Virus record (IMG/VR): IMGVR_UViG_3300037233_000050
Span: 1-22,618 of that record
DNA length: 22,618 nucleotides
Source of the DNA: a virus
Direction: 5' to 3' (one strand)
The notes beneath the pieces are model-generated. The model was not told the DNA's origin and ran no database searches. It saw nothing but the letters and a program-made list of their open reading frames with translations. The position numbers and the translations under genes are program-made. Numbering within the stretch: position 1 is the stretch's first letter; every line of letters starts with the position of its first letter. Of this stretch, positions 1 through 8,025 are shown piece after piece.

Positions 1-1556
1 GGTGTGGCCCCGGGCGGGGACTCAGCCGCGGTGCCGGTGACGATGAGGGCGCCCGAAGCCCAGGACTCCCAAGACGACGTGTTGTCGCCCGAGACGAGCC
101 TCGCGGGACCCGCCGTGCCGCCGCCGGCCGCGCCGCCGATGATCGCCGTTGTGCCGCCCTCCGCGCCGGTGCCACCGGCCGACGAAGTCACGATGGTGTT
201 GCTCCCGTTCGTGCTGGCCGGCGTGACGTTCGACCCGCCGATGGTGATCGCGGCGAAGGTGTTGGTAGTCCCGATGTTGATTGGCGAGTGCGCCGCGCTC
301 GTGATGGCGTCGATCGTAATCGACCCGTCTGCACTCATTATCGCCACACCCAAGGCCGACGTCGTAATAACCGACGTGCCGTCGCCAGATTCGATCCCGG
401 CACTGCCCGCGGTACCGGAGCCCGTCTTCGGCCCGCCAAGGATTGCTACGTTCAACCCGCTCGTGTTGCTGGCCGTGGGCGCGGCGGGCTGGATCGGAAA
501 CGTTCCGCTCGTGCCGGCAAAAGCTGGGATCACGATCCCGTACGCGTCGATTCCGAGGCTCCCGGTCGTCGGGTCGCCGTAGACGTAAATGTTGCCCTTC
601 GTAATAGGCAGCGAGGTCGGTTTCGTCGTCGACTTGAAGATCCCAAGGCCGCCGTAGCCGCCGCCGAAATCCTGCCCTCCTATTCCGACCGAGTAGCCGC
701 CCGGCTCAAGTACCATTCCGGTGGCCGCAAACGTTGCGTGGTCCACGTTGGCGGTCCGAATGTTGACGCCGAGTGCGCCATTGACGTACGTGTCGGGACC
801 GGACGACAGGAGCGCGTAATTCGAGATGCTCGGCGAGGCGATGTTCATCCAGAGCGAGGGGTAACTTCCATTCGGGCCGAACTGAGCGACGGGCGTGCCG
901 GTACCGATCGTCATGCCGCTCGACGCAACAGGGAAATTACCGCTTGCGCCCGTGGCGGACACGACGGCCGTGGCGACTGCGCCGGAGCCGGAGGAGATCA
1001 CGTCCCCGGTCGTCGAGGTGTAGCCTCCGCTGCCGCCTCCCGTGGGGCCCGTGGGTCCAGTCGGACCCGCCGATCCCGTGGGGCCCGTGGGACCCGCACT
1101 GCCGGTCGCTCCGGCCGGGCCCGTAGCGCCGATTCCCGTGGCTCCGGCGGGTCCCGTGGGACCCGCACTGCCGGTCGCTCCGGCCGGCCCCGTGGGGCCC
1201 GTAGCGCCTCCACCCCCTGCGCCCCACGTGATCACTCCCGCGTTGTACACGGGCGTCGTGTTGCTGCCCGTGGGACCTGGGAGAGCGACGCCTCCTAGAT
1301 GCGTGTCCACGTAGGCCTTGTTGGCTGCGTCGGTCGACCCCACCGGAGCTGCCACGCGAGCAATGCCCAGGCTCAAGCCGTTCTTGACCTCGAGAACGCC
1401 CGCGTTGTCGTTGAGGGTGATCGGCGTGAGGCCGCTCTGTCCGATAAGCCAGAAGGGTCCCAGGGTGCCCTGCTGATTCGTGTAGGGCTGGGCCTCCACC
1501 CCCTGCGCCCATCCAAGCGCGACGAGAAGAGACGCGGAAATCAGGGAGTATTTCAT
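1..1556 (-). CDS. collagen-like tail-fibre-type protein with signal peptide (3' end outside window)
   Basis: An open frame of 518 complete codons running off the left edge. The N-terminus [18 protein letters not shown], ending V-E-A before Q23, is a good Sec signal peptide with a signal peptidase I site. Then comes a tail-fibre motif ([17 protein letters not shown], near residue 80), a collagen-like Gly-X-Y run of 56 codons (1041-1208; 8 triplets, a Gly-Ile break, 10 triplets, mostly G-P-T and G-A-T), a Gly/Ser linker and a long Gly/Ser/Thr-rich beta region ([19 protein letters not shown]). Collagen-like stems are known in phage fibres and surface filaments; a signal peptide is not usual for virion proteins. 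An in-frame ATG at 1568 would add MGAR. Either an exported surface protein or an unusual fibre. Confidence 0.75.
   Translation of the reverse strand, partial: MKYSLISASLLVALGWAQGVEAQPYTNQQGTLGPFWLIGQSGLTPITLNDNAGVLEVKNGLSLGIARVAAPVGSTDAANKAYVDTHLGGVALPGPTGSNTTPVYNAGVITWGAGGGGATGPTGPAGATGSAGPTGPAGATGIGATGPAGATGSAGPTGPTGSAGPTGPTGPTGGGSGGYTSTTGDVISSGSGAVATAVVSATGASGNFPVASSGMTIGTGTPVAQFGPNGSYPSLWMNIASPSISNYALLSSGPDTYVNGALGVNIRTANVDHATFAATGMVLEPGGYSVGIGGQDFGGGYGGLGIFKSTTKPTSLPITKGNIYVYGDPTTGSLGIDAYGIVIPAFAGTSGTFPIQPAAPTASNTSGLNVAILGGPKTGSGTAGSAGIESGDGTSVITTSALGVAIMSADGSITIDAITSAAHSPINIGTTNTFAAITIGGSNVTPASTNGSNTIVTSSAGGTGAEGGTTAIIGGAAGGGTAGPARLVSGDNTSSWESWASGALIVTGTAAESPPGAT
1084..1187 (-). repeat. 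69-bp tandem duplication in the collagen-like stem
   Basis: A 35-bp segment at 1084-1118 recurs exactly at 1153-1187, a period of 69 bp (23 residues). Since 23 is not a multiple of three, the duplication leaves the Gly-Ile break seen in the Gly-X-Y register. Confidence 0.85.
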
Positions 1557-1573
1557 ACGGGCACCCATAGAGA

Positions 1574-1590
1574 GATGGCCGATAGCCATC
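1574..1590 (-). other. small hairpin just before the collagen-like gene
   Basis: GATGGC and GCCATC pair around a 5-nt loop, 6 nt upstream of the first possible ATG (1568). No purine-rich SD is visible near either ATG (1568 or 1556), so the hairpin occupies the place where one would be expected. Confidence 0.4.
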
Positions 1591-1623
1591 GGAAAGTGTA
1601 CGTAGCGGGAGATCCGAAGCCGG

Positions 1624-2265
1624 TCACACGGAGCCCGCTTCGACGAAAATCTCCGCGACGCCCGACGTCGGCAACCCCGTGACAGTCGCCAGGACTCCGA
1701 GAGCGGACGATCCCCAATTTCCGATCACGTCGAAAACCTGGAGACCCGCCACCTGCAAATTGCATGCGGGATTTACTGCGTTGCCCAGGATCAGGGTCGC
1801 GGCTCCGAAGTAGCCTAGATTGAGTGTCACGGCGCCCTCTGCCGTGAAGGCGCCGATCACGTTGACGTAAACCCGCCAATATTTGCCGCCAGCCGGAATG
1901 AGTTGCGGGCTCGTTCCGCCTCCAGGCCCGATCGTAAAATCGACAGGTCCAAAATTTCCCGTGCCTTGCGGCCCCGGCTGATACTGAATGCTCCCATCGG
2001 GCTGGAGGGTAGCGACGAGGATTTGCCCCACCGTGGGAGCCGTGGGCTGCACCGGCGTGCCCTGGATCGCGTTCGCGTCGACGGCGAGCGGATTGCTCGG
2101 CGGGGAGATCTGCTGCTGGCTGGCGATCTGAATATTCTGGAGCTGTCCAAAATACCCGCTCTGCGCGCCCGTCAGATCCGGCGTCCCATAAACGAGCCAC
2201 GCGACCGTCTGGTACGGCGGGATGACGAGCTGTCCCACCATGCTGTAGGAATAGAGCGGATACAT
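1624..2265 (-). CDS. beta-rich structural protein, unknown
   Basis: A 213-aa protein. The first ~50 residues ([20 protein letters not shown], then [11 protein letters not shown]) and the C-terminal third ([29 protein letters not shown]) show alternating beta patterns; the middle is Pro/Gln/Gly-rich with [14 protein letters not shown]. Its start follows TGAGCC after the previous stop, identical to the junction of the 1039-aa gene. With its neighbours it makes a set of small beta proteins before the collagen-like fibre, so it is probably an appendage subunit. No family is recognised. Confidence 0.65.
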   Translation of the reverse strand: MYPLYSYSMVGQLVIPPYQTVAWLVYGTPDLTGAQSGYFGQLQNIQIASQQQISPPSNPLAVDANAIQGTPVQPTAPTVGQILVATLQPDGSIQYQPGPQGTGNFGPVDFTIGPGGGTSPQLIPAGGKYWRVYVNVIGAFTAEGAVTLNLGYFGAATLILGNAVNPACNLQVAGLQVFDVIGNWGSSALGVLATVTGLPTSGVAEIFVEAGSV

Positions 2266-2268
2266 GGC

Positions 2269-2703
2269 TCAGGACTGCATCGGCCCGTTGAAATAAACGG
2301 AGGCGCTTTGGCCCGCGGCCGAGGTCGTGGCCGTGTACACAACTCGGACCCATCTGGACCCGATCGGGAACTCCGGGATCCACTGGTAGGCACCTTGCGC
2401 CGCGACGGCGAGACTCACGCCCGGAACGGTCACGGCATCGTCCGGGTTGCCTGCGGTTCCCGTTGCCCCCGGAGCCGGGATGCCTCCCATTCCGCCGCCG
2501 CCGAGTTGGCCCGGCTGACCTCCATCGAGGGCGTTCGACGTCTGGAAAGTGATCGCTCCGGCAATCGTCCCGGTCCCCCGGATGACGACGGAGACCCCGA
2601 AGAAGGCAATGGATCGCTTGTCGACCCAATTCGACTTGAATGAGTTGTTCGCCGCCGTCAGCGCGGCGTTATCGGGAACGAGTAAAAGGACGTTCGTGTT
2701 CAC
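2269..2703 (-). CDS. small beta-rich structural protein
   Basis: A 144-aa protein started by GTG behind the strong SD. The pattern LLVPDNAALTAANNSFKSNW, a Gly-rich loop in the middle (GQPGQLGGGGMGGIP), AYQWIPEF and GSRWVRVVYTATTSAAGQSA matches small beta-sandwich proteins found among the appendage genes of many environmental phages, with a conserved W-x-x-x-x-x-G-x-R-W-V-R-x-x-Y-T ending. The Gly-rich loop looks inserted. Likely a virion surface or baseplate-like component; function is inference. It is separated by TGAGCCATG from the next gene. Confidence 0.7.
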   Translation of the reverse strand: MNTNVLLLVPDNAALTAANNSFKSNWVDKRSIAFFGVSVVIRGTGTIAGAITFQTSNALDGGQPGQLGGGGMGGIPAPGATGTAGNPDDAVTVPGVSLAVAAQGAYQWIPEFPIGSRWVRVVYTATTSAAGQSASVYFNGPMQS

Positions 2704-2709
2704 CTCACC

Positions 2710-2716
2710 ACCTCCT
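2710..2716 (-). promoter_or_regulatory. strong SD for the GTG-started gene at 2703
   Basis: AGGAGGT, a 7-nt match to the anti-SD, 6 nt upstream of GTG. It is the best SD in the window and fixes the start of the 144-aa protein, which has no suitable ATG. Confidence 0.75.
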
Positions 2717-2719
2717 AGA

Positions 2720-2736
2720 ACGCACGTTACGTGCGT
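2720..2736 (-). other. perfect 7-bp hairpin after the ejection cluster
   Basis: ACGCACG and CGTGCGT pair around a 3-nt loop in the 47-nt gap between the 846-aa gene and the next SD. The minus strand continues TTCTAGGAGG, too poor in T to be a strong terminator. It may attenuate or protect the mRNA at the boundary between the ejection and appendage genes. Confidence 0.5.
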
Positions 2737-2750
2737 CTCAGCCTATCACG

Positions 2751-5291
2751 TCAAGACCCGTTGACCAGAGCCTTCTGACTTCCGGTCAAAAAGCTCTGGA
2801 GGGCTCGATCCTGGCCCTTCGGATGGTTCCCGGAGTTCTGCACCCCGTGCTTCGGACCGAGGGCCGCGTTGCCGGGCGAGTTGAATGTGCTCTGAAGCGT
2901 GGCCGTCGTCGCTCGGGATTTCTCGTCCAGGTCCGTTCCCATGAGGATGCCCATCGAAAGGCGCTGCTGGTAGGTCAAATCCGGCTTGCTCTTCATCGCC
3001 TCGTCAACAAGAGCCATCCGCATCTTTTGCAGCGCGCTCGGATTCGTAGCGGCTGCGATAGCCACGTCGTAGGGGCTGATCGTGTTCGACTTCACGAGGC
3101 CGAGGAGCGACGTGGGATCGGCCGCGAGAGTCAGGACCCGTTCGTAGCGCGCCTTCACCGAGGGCGAGACGCCGGGATCGACCGACGATGCCGCGAACGG
3201 GTGCGCCTGACCCATGCTCTGATCGACAGGCATCACGGACTGGATGACCTTCATCAGCCGGATCTGGTGCTCCGTGTAGGCGTCCGCTACGGGTCCAAGC
3301 CCTTCGTTCCGAAGGGGTGCGGTCACGGCGGCCAGGTGATCGGCCACCTGTTCCGGGTGCGCCTCGTATTGCGAGACCGCACGGCGAAGGACCGTAATCT
3401 GATGCTCTCTCGTCTGTCCGACGCCGCCGCCTGGAATGAACCGGCCGATCGACGCCTCGATGTTCGCGCGATGGGTCACGCTCTCTCGAGCTCCAAGCGA
3501 CGCGAGAAGCTCTTTCGCCTTCGTCGCGATGCTGCTTTCCATCGCCTTCATCGCATCGAGAGCGAGGCTCGTGTTGGGCGTTGTGGATCCTTTGGCAACC
3601 TTCACGGCATCACCAAACGCGTTCCCCTCGTAGGCGAGGCCGCGGAGCTTGCCGAAAATCAGCGCTCCCTTGATGCCAGCATGTGCGGCCACCGAGACCG
3701 GACCCCAGCCCATCATCGAGGCCGCCATGTGAACCACAGACCATTCTGTCAGCCGACGCGTGGCGCCCCTGGCGAGGATTTGGGCGATCTCCTTGATCGG
3801 TAAACCCATCGCCTTTGCTGATCCAGGCTCCGCGCTCACGTGATCGAGGATCATGTTGAAGGCCGAGAGAGCGCGCTCCTTTTTGAGCCCCTCCAGAATC
3901 TTCGATCCGCCAATCTCCGTCGCTGCCTTGTCCTCGGCCGCCAGGAGGTTCTGACGTACGATCCCAATGGCATCGTGGCGGACCTGATCCGATACCCCCT
4001 GGAGCACGGCCGGATCCTCCACGAACGCCTTGAGCTTGTGCGCGTCGGCGAAACCGACCTCGGGATCGCGAAGTAACTCTCCAACGTATTCTTGCACCTT
4101 GCCGAGCTGGCCCAGCTTGTCGACCGCTCCCAGATCTTCGCTGATTTTCGTCAAGGCGTCGCTCACGGTCGCCGTCTTGCCGTCGAACTTGTCGAGCGCG
4201 CCGATCGCCTTCTCGGCCTCTACGCGAGTCGACTTCAGGTCGTTGATCTTCTCGATGGCGTCGCCGAGCTTCGTCGAGTCCTTGACGCCAGCTTCCTCCA
4301 GCATGGGGGCAATCTGCAGACGGATCTTGTCGACCACTTCCGGCTTGATGCCGAGCTTGTCCGCGATGACATCCTGCGCCGCGCTGATGGCCTCGGGCGC
4401 TGCCTGCTCGGCTCGAGATGCCAGGGCCCCTACGGCCTTGCCTCCGAGTGAGAAAATCGCATGCAACCCGATGTTGCCCCCGACGCCCAACGCCAGCGAT
4501 TCGGCCGCATGCGCCGCGTCCCCGTTGATCGCGTTGGCCGCAGCCTCGGGAGCCGCGTACACGGCACCCTCGATCGCCAGCTTGGCGGCGGTCCCGAGCT
4601 TGGCGATCCGTGTCGTCGCCGTGAGTGCCTTCGCCGCCTCCCCCGCTCCGAGAGCTCCCGCAATCTCGGAGGGGATACGAGCGGACCAATAGACGGCAGG
4701 GTGCTTGGCCTCTTCCGCAGAGCGAGCCGCCTCGACGGCTTCTTGCTGCTCCGGCGTGCGACCTCCAGGCAACCGATTCCGAAGGGCATCGGTGAGCGGC
4801 TGGAACGGAGCCGCCACCGCCGCCGCCGCGACGTCCAGAGGACCGGATCCGAGTCCGGTGATCCCTCGCTTGGCGTAGTCCTCCTTGAGAGCCTCCGGGC
4901 TGTAGCCCTCGATCCCAAGCTTGGCTTGCTTCTCGGCCTCGGCCGCCTGCGCCGTGGCAGCGGTTCGCGCATCGAGCGCCCGATCGCTCGCGAGCGTGTA
5001 GCCCTTGTCTCGGATGGCCTGTATATCCGAGAGCGAATGTCCCTCGACGTGGAATTCTTGACCCGACTTGTCGAACGCGCGGATCAATCCGTCCGGCGTC
5101 AGATCGGCATCGCTAACCGCCGTAGGAGCCTGGACCTGGGCCGGCGTCTGCGGCGCAGAGGGCGCGACCGGAGCCGATGGCGCAGCCCCATCGGATGCCG
5201 GCGCGTACCCCTTCGCCTTCGCCGCCTCGAGCTCGGAAGCGTCGATCGTAAATCTCTCACCGGCCGGGTTGGCGATCTGAATGTCAGGCAT
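2751..5291 (-). CDS. large probable ejection protein with N-terminal repeat
   Basis: An 846-aa protein. Residues 3-33 and 70-102 are two copies of a short module (IQIANPAGERFTIDASEL...KGYAPAS and IRAFDKSGQEFHVEGHSL...KGYTLAS), separated by an Ala/Pro linker. The rest is helical, with amphipathic or hydrophobic stretches that could enter a membrane (DVAAAAVAAPFQ near 155, SLALGVGGNIGLHAIFSLGG near 265, HMAASMMGWGPVSVAAHAGI near 520) and coiled-coil-like parts between. Large size, low-complexity ends and last place in the ejection cluster suit a P22 gp16- or T7 gp16-type protein; no peptidoglycan-hydrolase motif is seen, unlike T7 gp16. Short TAGCCGATG junction upstream, weak SD. Confidence 0.68.
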   Translation of the reverse strand: MPDIQIANPAGERFTIDASELEAAKAKGYAPASDGAAPSAPVAPSAPQTPAQVQAPTAVSDADLTPDGLIRAFDKSGQEFHVEGHSLSDIQAIRDKGYTLASDRALDARTAATAQAAEAEKQAKLGIEGYSPEALKEDYAKRGITGLGSGPLDVAAAAVAAPFQPLTDALRNRLPGGRTPEQQEAVEAARSAEEAKHPAVYWSARIPSEIAGALGAGEAAKALTATTRIAKLGTAAKLAIEGAVYAAPEAAANAINGDAAHAAESLALGVGGNIGLHAIFSLGGKAVGALASRAEQAAPEAISAAQDVIADKLGIKPEVVDKIRLQIAPMLEEAGVKDSTKLGDAIEKINDLKSTRVEAEKAIGALDKFDGKTATVSDALTKISEDLGAVDKLGQLGKVQEYVGELLRDPEVGFADAHKLKAFVEDPAVLQGVSDQVRHDAIGIVRQNLLAAEDKAATEIGGSKILEGLKKERALSAFNMILDHVSAEPGSAKAMGLPIKEIAQILARGATRRLTEWSVVHMAASMMGWGPVSVAAHAGIKGALIFGKLRGLAYEGNAFGDAVKVAKGSTTPNTSLALDAMKAMESSIATKAKELLASLGARESVTHRANIEASIGRFIPGGGVGQTREHQITVLRRAVSQYEAHPEQVADHLAAVTAPLRNEGLGPVADAYTEHQIRLMKVIQSVMPVDQSMGQAHPFAASSVDPGVSPSVKARYERVLTLAADPTSLLGLVKSNTISPYDVAIAAATNPSALQKMRMALVDEAMKSKPDLTYQQRLSMGILMGTDLDEKSRATTATLQSTFNSPGNAALGPKHGVQNSGNHPKGQDRALQSFLTGSQKALVNGS

Positions 5292-5294
5292 CGG

Positions 5295-6794
5295 CTACCG
5301 AGCCGGAGGGAGATCGGCGACAGAGACCTTTTTCGGAGCGCCCGAAGTGGGTGACTTGATCTCGTGCTCTGCCTCGAACGCGGCGAGATTGGCTTTGGCC
5401 TCCTTGAGGAGATGTGCCAATCGCTCCGTGTTGTCACCCTTCCCCCAATAGTGAAAGATGGCAGGATTACTCAACCCTAGGGATTCCTTCTGTTCCTTGA
5501 TCATCGCCGGCTTGACGCCCGTCTTTGCATCCGGGTTCACGGACCTGGCCGAAGCTTCGGCAATCCGCTCGATGAGGTCCTCTCCCTTCGTGTTGGCCGT
5601 AGCGTCCGTACCGGGACCTCTATCTTGGTCGAGTTCCTGCGCCTCCTTCAAGGAGGCAACGTAGTCCGTCAAACCCTTGTGCTTGGAGTCGACCTCGATC
5701 TTCTTATCCCTCTCCTTCGCGGATTCAGGAGTCTCTGGAGTCGCGTAGCTGGGCCGCTCGTAAGCTCCCGTTGTCGGATCGCCCTTGACCCCGAGCCCCT
5801 CCATGTACGGCCCGAGTGCCCGCGTTGAAAGTCCAGCGCCTTGCATGGCGTTGGCTACCGCCGCATTGCGGTCGGCCTGCGGAAGCTTGGCGAATTCAGC
5901 CGAAGCCTTCTCGTGAACCTCGAACGCCTTTTTGTCCTCTGCCGCTTGGGCCGCGCGAAGAGCGGACCCAGCATTCGCCTTCGCCTTCGCCTGGAGTGCC
6001 GACAACGCCATCCGCCGATCGATACCCTGCTGGTCGAGCCCTTCGATCGTGTTCTTCGCCAATAGGCGCTGATTCTGTCCGAGGGCCGTGTTCTTGACGG
6101 TCTCAAGATCGTGCTTGATGTGCTCGGACGCCAGATCGTACCCGTGAAGTTTCGCCTCCTGGCCGAATCGTTGCCACGAATCGTCCGAGTCCTCGATCTT
6201 CCCAGCCGCTACTTGCTTCTCGTACAAGTCCTTAATGTTCTGACGGTGCGCATCGAAATTCTTGTCGGTCTGCTTGTTCAGGTAGTCGAGGTAGGGATTT
6301 CCGGCCTGCCCAAGCAACCCGGAACCCATTCCCGATGCGAAGGCCGCAAGACCCGATAGCACGCGGGCGCCTTGGCCCTTGTCGGCCCAGAATTGCGAGC
6401 TCGGGTCTTTGAGCGATCCGGCCGCCTTCCGATAGTCTTGGTAGGCGTCCTCGAGCTGCGCGTGATTCTTGTCGTGCCGCGAGGCGGCTTCCACGAGCGC
6501 CGCCTGATAGTCGGCATCGTGCGCCCGCTTCTCTTGCGCCGCCTCGGACTCCACACCAGCGAGCTTGTCGGCCGCGTTCGCTGCGACCTCTCCCTGCGCG
6601 CCTGCGATGCCCTTCTGAGCCGCAAACGTGTTGAGAAATTCGGCCGTGCCCTGGCTGGGCGTGGCGGTAATGGACCCAGGAGGCGCACCACCCGCATAGG
6701 GTTGCGTGTCCGGTCCGGGAGGCGGCGGGAGGCCTTGCGCAGCCTGACCGGAGAGCGCGTCCGCCGAGTCCCATCCGAGTTGCGGCTGACTCAT
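5295..6794 (-). CDS. probable ejection (internal virion) protein
   Basis: A 499-aa largely helical protein. The N-terminal 50 residues are Pro/Gly-rich; residues 60-130 are an Ala/Glu coiled-coil-like stretch (ANAADKLAGVESEAAQEKRA); residues 143-164 form a hydrophobic Gly-rich segment (ARVLSGLAAFASGMGSGLLG) followed by NPYLDYLNKQTDKNFDAHRQ, an arrangement I associate with phage DNA-ejection proteins; a second helical bundle follows (KANAGSALRAAQAAEDKKAF). It is translated in ATGA overlap with the preceding gene and is followed after 3 nt by the next one. No lytic transglycosylase motif is visible. Assigned by composition and position. Confidence 0.68.
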   Translation of the reverse strand: MSQPQLGWDSADALSGQAAQGLPPPPGPDTQPYAGGAPPGSITATPSQGTAEFLNTFAAQKGIAGAQGEVAANAADKLAGVESEAAQEKRAHDADYQAALVEAASRHDKNHAQLEDAYQDYRKAAGSLKDPSSQFWADKGQGARVLSGLAAFASGMGSGLLGQAGNPYLDYLNKQTDKNFDAHRQNIKDLYEKQVAAGKIEDSDDSWQRFGQEAKLHGYDLASEHIKHDLETVKNTALGQNQRLLAKNTIEGLDQQGIDRRMALSALQAKAKANAGSALRAAQAAEDKKAFEVHEKASAEFAKLPQADRNAAVANAMQGAGLSTRALGPYMEGLGVKGDPTTGAYERPSYATPETPESAKERDKKIEVDSKHKGLTDYVASLKEAQELDQDRGPGTDATANTKGEDLIERIAEASARSVNPDAKTGVKPAMIKEQKESLGLSNPAIFHYWGKGDNTERLAHLLKEAKANLAAFEAEHEIKSPTSGAPKKVSVADLPPAR

Positions 6795-7261
6795 CGGGCG
6801 CCCCCGAAGCGCGCCTGTAAAGCCGCCTGCATCTGCGCCTGCGCTGGGGTCAAGGCCGGGGCCTGCGCCGCTAGCTGGGGAGGGGGCAGCGGGGCGGACT
6901 GGAGCGCCGCGAGCTGCTGGGGGCTCACCGGGATCTGGCGCGGGGCCGCCTGGTGGATCGGCTGCGGCTGGAGTAGTGGCGGCTGCGGGATCGGTACCGG
7001 GGTCCGCGTTTTATCCGCCGCGAGCTCAGCGGCATGCTTGGCGGTCCATTGCGGATCGCTGGGGTCCGGGTGGGAAGGCTTCGGCCGAGGCGATTCGGGA
7101 TCTCTCGGCGCAGGAGCCCCCTGCATCGTCGCGCCTGCGCCTTCCAGCGCGTTCGCGGCCCCTGCCGTCGCCTTCGCCGCCGGAGTCGGTGGCGGGGCGG
7201 GTTGGGCCCCTGCGCCCGTGTCCACGAGGTGCTTGCCGAGTAGATCCATGAAGTCGCTCAA
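6791..7261 (-). CDS. Pro/Ala-rich small virion protein, probable ejection-module member
   Basis: A 156-aa protein, mostly Pro, Ala and Gln and probably disordered, with short helices at both ends (MSDFMDLLGKHLVDTG; LTPAQAQMQAALQARFGG). The start is TTG at 7261, overlapping the upstream stop as TTGA; GGGAGG sits 6 nt before it, which favours TTG over the ATG at 7249. It ends in an ATGA overlap with the next gene. It may be an adaptor or chaperone for the ejection proteins around it; nothing specific is recognised. Confidence 0.65.
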   Translation of the reverse strand: MSDFMDLLGKHLVDTGAGAQPAPPPTPAAKATAGAANALEGAGATMQGAPAPRDPESPRPKPSHPDPSDPQWTAKHAAELAADKTRTPVPIPQPPLLQPQPIHQAAPRQIPVSPQQLAALQSAPLPPPQLAAQAPALTPAQAQMQAALQARFGGAR

Positions 7262-8025
7262 AGGAATCCTCCCACAAGGCCTCCGGCTCCTTGGAGTGCG
7301 GCGCCTGCAAGCTTAGTGTTTGCCTGGGCCGCGTTGTTGAACGCGGTGGACTGGATCTGGGAATTGCCGAGCTGGCTCTGCACTCCGAGCTGTTGCCCGG
7401 CGATAGACCCTTGCTGCTGCGCGAGATCGGCCGCTTGCTGGGCGCCGAGCTGGGTCGTGTTCGCGGCGAGGTTCGTCGCCTGATTGCCTTGGGCGATCTG
7501 ATTCGCTTGCCCGCTCGCCTGGAGCCCCTGTCCCGCGACGCTCCCATAGAGTCCACCCTGCGCCGAGAGCGCGCCGAGTTCCTCTGCGGTACGTCCCTGG
7601 ACCGCGTTTTGCGCCACCTGTTGCTGGCCTTGCGTGAGAGCATTGCGAGCGGCGAGCTGGGCAGCGGCTGGATCGCCTGCACCCCTCGCGCTCCCAAGCA
7701 TCGATTGCGCGGCGGCAAGATTCTGTTGGCCCTGCTGCTGCGCCTGCACGTTCGCGAGCGACGGCCCGTTGCCGGCCGCCATCTGTCCGTAGGTGTTCGC
7801 CAGGCCTAGCTGCCCGTTGATGCCGGCCGTGGTTGCCGCGTTCGTGTTGGCCTGGATCGGCCCTCCCGCATTGGCTACGAAAGAGCCCGCGCCCGTTTGC
7901 CCTAGCTGCATTCCAAGCTGGCCCGCGAAGGCTCCGGCCGGATTGTTGAAGGCCTGCTGATTGATGTTGTACGGGTTATCTTGATACATGCCCGTACCGA
8001 GCATCGAGGGACCGGCTTGCGTCAT
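7258..8025 (-). CDS. Gln/Ala-rich probable ejection (internal virion) protein
   Basis: A 255-aa protein composed largely of Ala, Gln, Gly and Asn, with a helical middle (QQGQQNLAAAQSMLGSARGA, AARNALTQGQQQVAQNAVQG) and a hydrophobic Gly-rich C-terminus (LAGAALQGAGGLVGGFL). It is the first of four consecutive genes of this kind after the tail hub, the same place as the ejection proteins of P22-like phages (gp7, gp20, gp16), which leave the head with the DNA and form a conduit in the cell envelope. The C-terminal segment could insert in a membrane. It overlaps its neighbours by 4 nt on both sides (ATGA before, TTGA after). Confidence 0.7.
   Translation of the reverse strand: MTQAGPSMLGTGMYQDNPYNINQQAFNNPAGAFAGQLGMQLGQTGAGSFVANAGGPIQANTNAATTAGINGQLGLANTYGQMAAGNGPSLANVQAQQQGQQNLAAAQSMLGSARGAGDPAAAQLAARNALTQGQQQVAQNAVQGRTAEELGALSAQGGLYGSVAGQGLQASGQANQIAQGNQATNLAANTTQLGAQQAADLAQQQGSIAGQQLGVQSQLGNSQIQSTAFNNAAQANTKLAGAALQGAGGLVGGFL

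Noticed and set aside
1084-1187. Possible CRISPR-like or regulatory direct repeats
   Set aside because: They are two copies of coding sequence inside the collagen stem, with in-frame spacing, and there are no spacers.
4-1314. Plus-strand open frames opposite the collagen-like gene, including a Gly-Pro-Val-rich one
   Set aside because: The reverse complement of Gly-Pro-Thr codons (GGN CCN ACN) naturally reads as Gly-Pro-Val-like sequence. The minus frame has a signal peptide, a fibre motif and a regular Gly-X-Y run, so it is the real gene.
937-2629. Other minus-strand frames (937-1512, 1553-2629)
   Set aside because: They are Arg/Gly/His-rich shifted-frame shadows of the collagen-like and beta-rich genes, with no SD.
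2720-2736. Intrinsic terminator after the ejection genes
   Set aside because: The stem is perfect but the following sequence is not T-rich, so I list it only as a hairpin.
2640-3803. Plus-strand frame of 387 codons
   Set aside because: Arg/His-rich shadow of the 846-aa minus-strand gene, with no recognisable motif.
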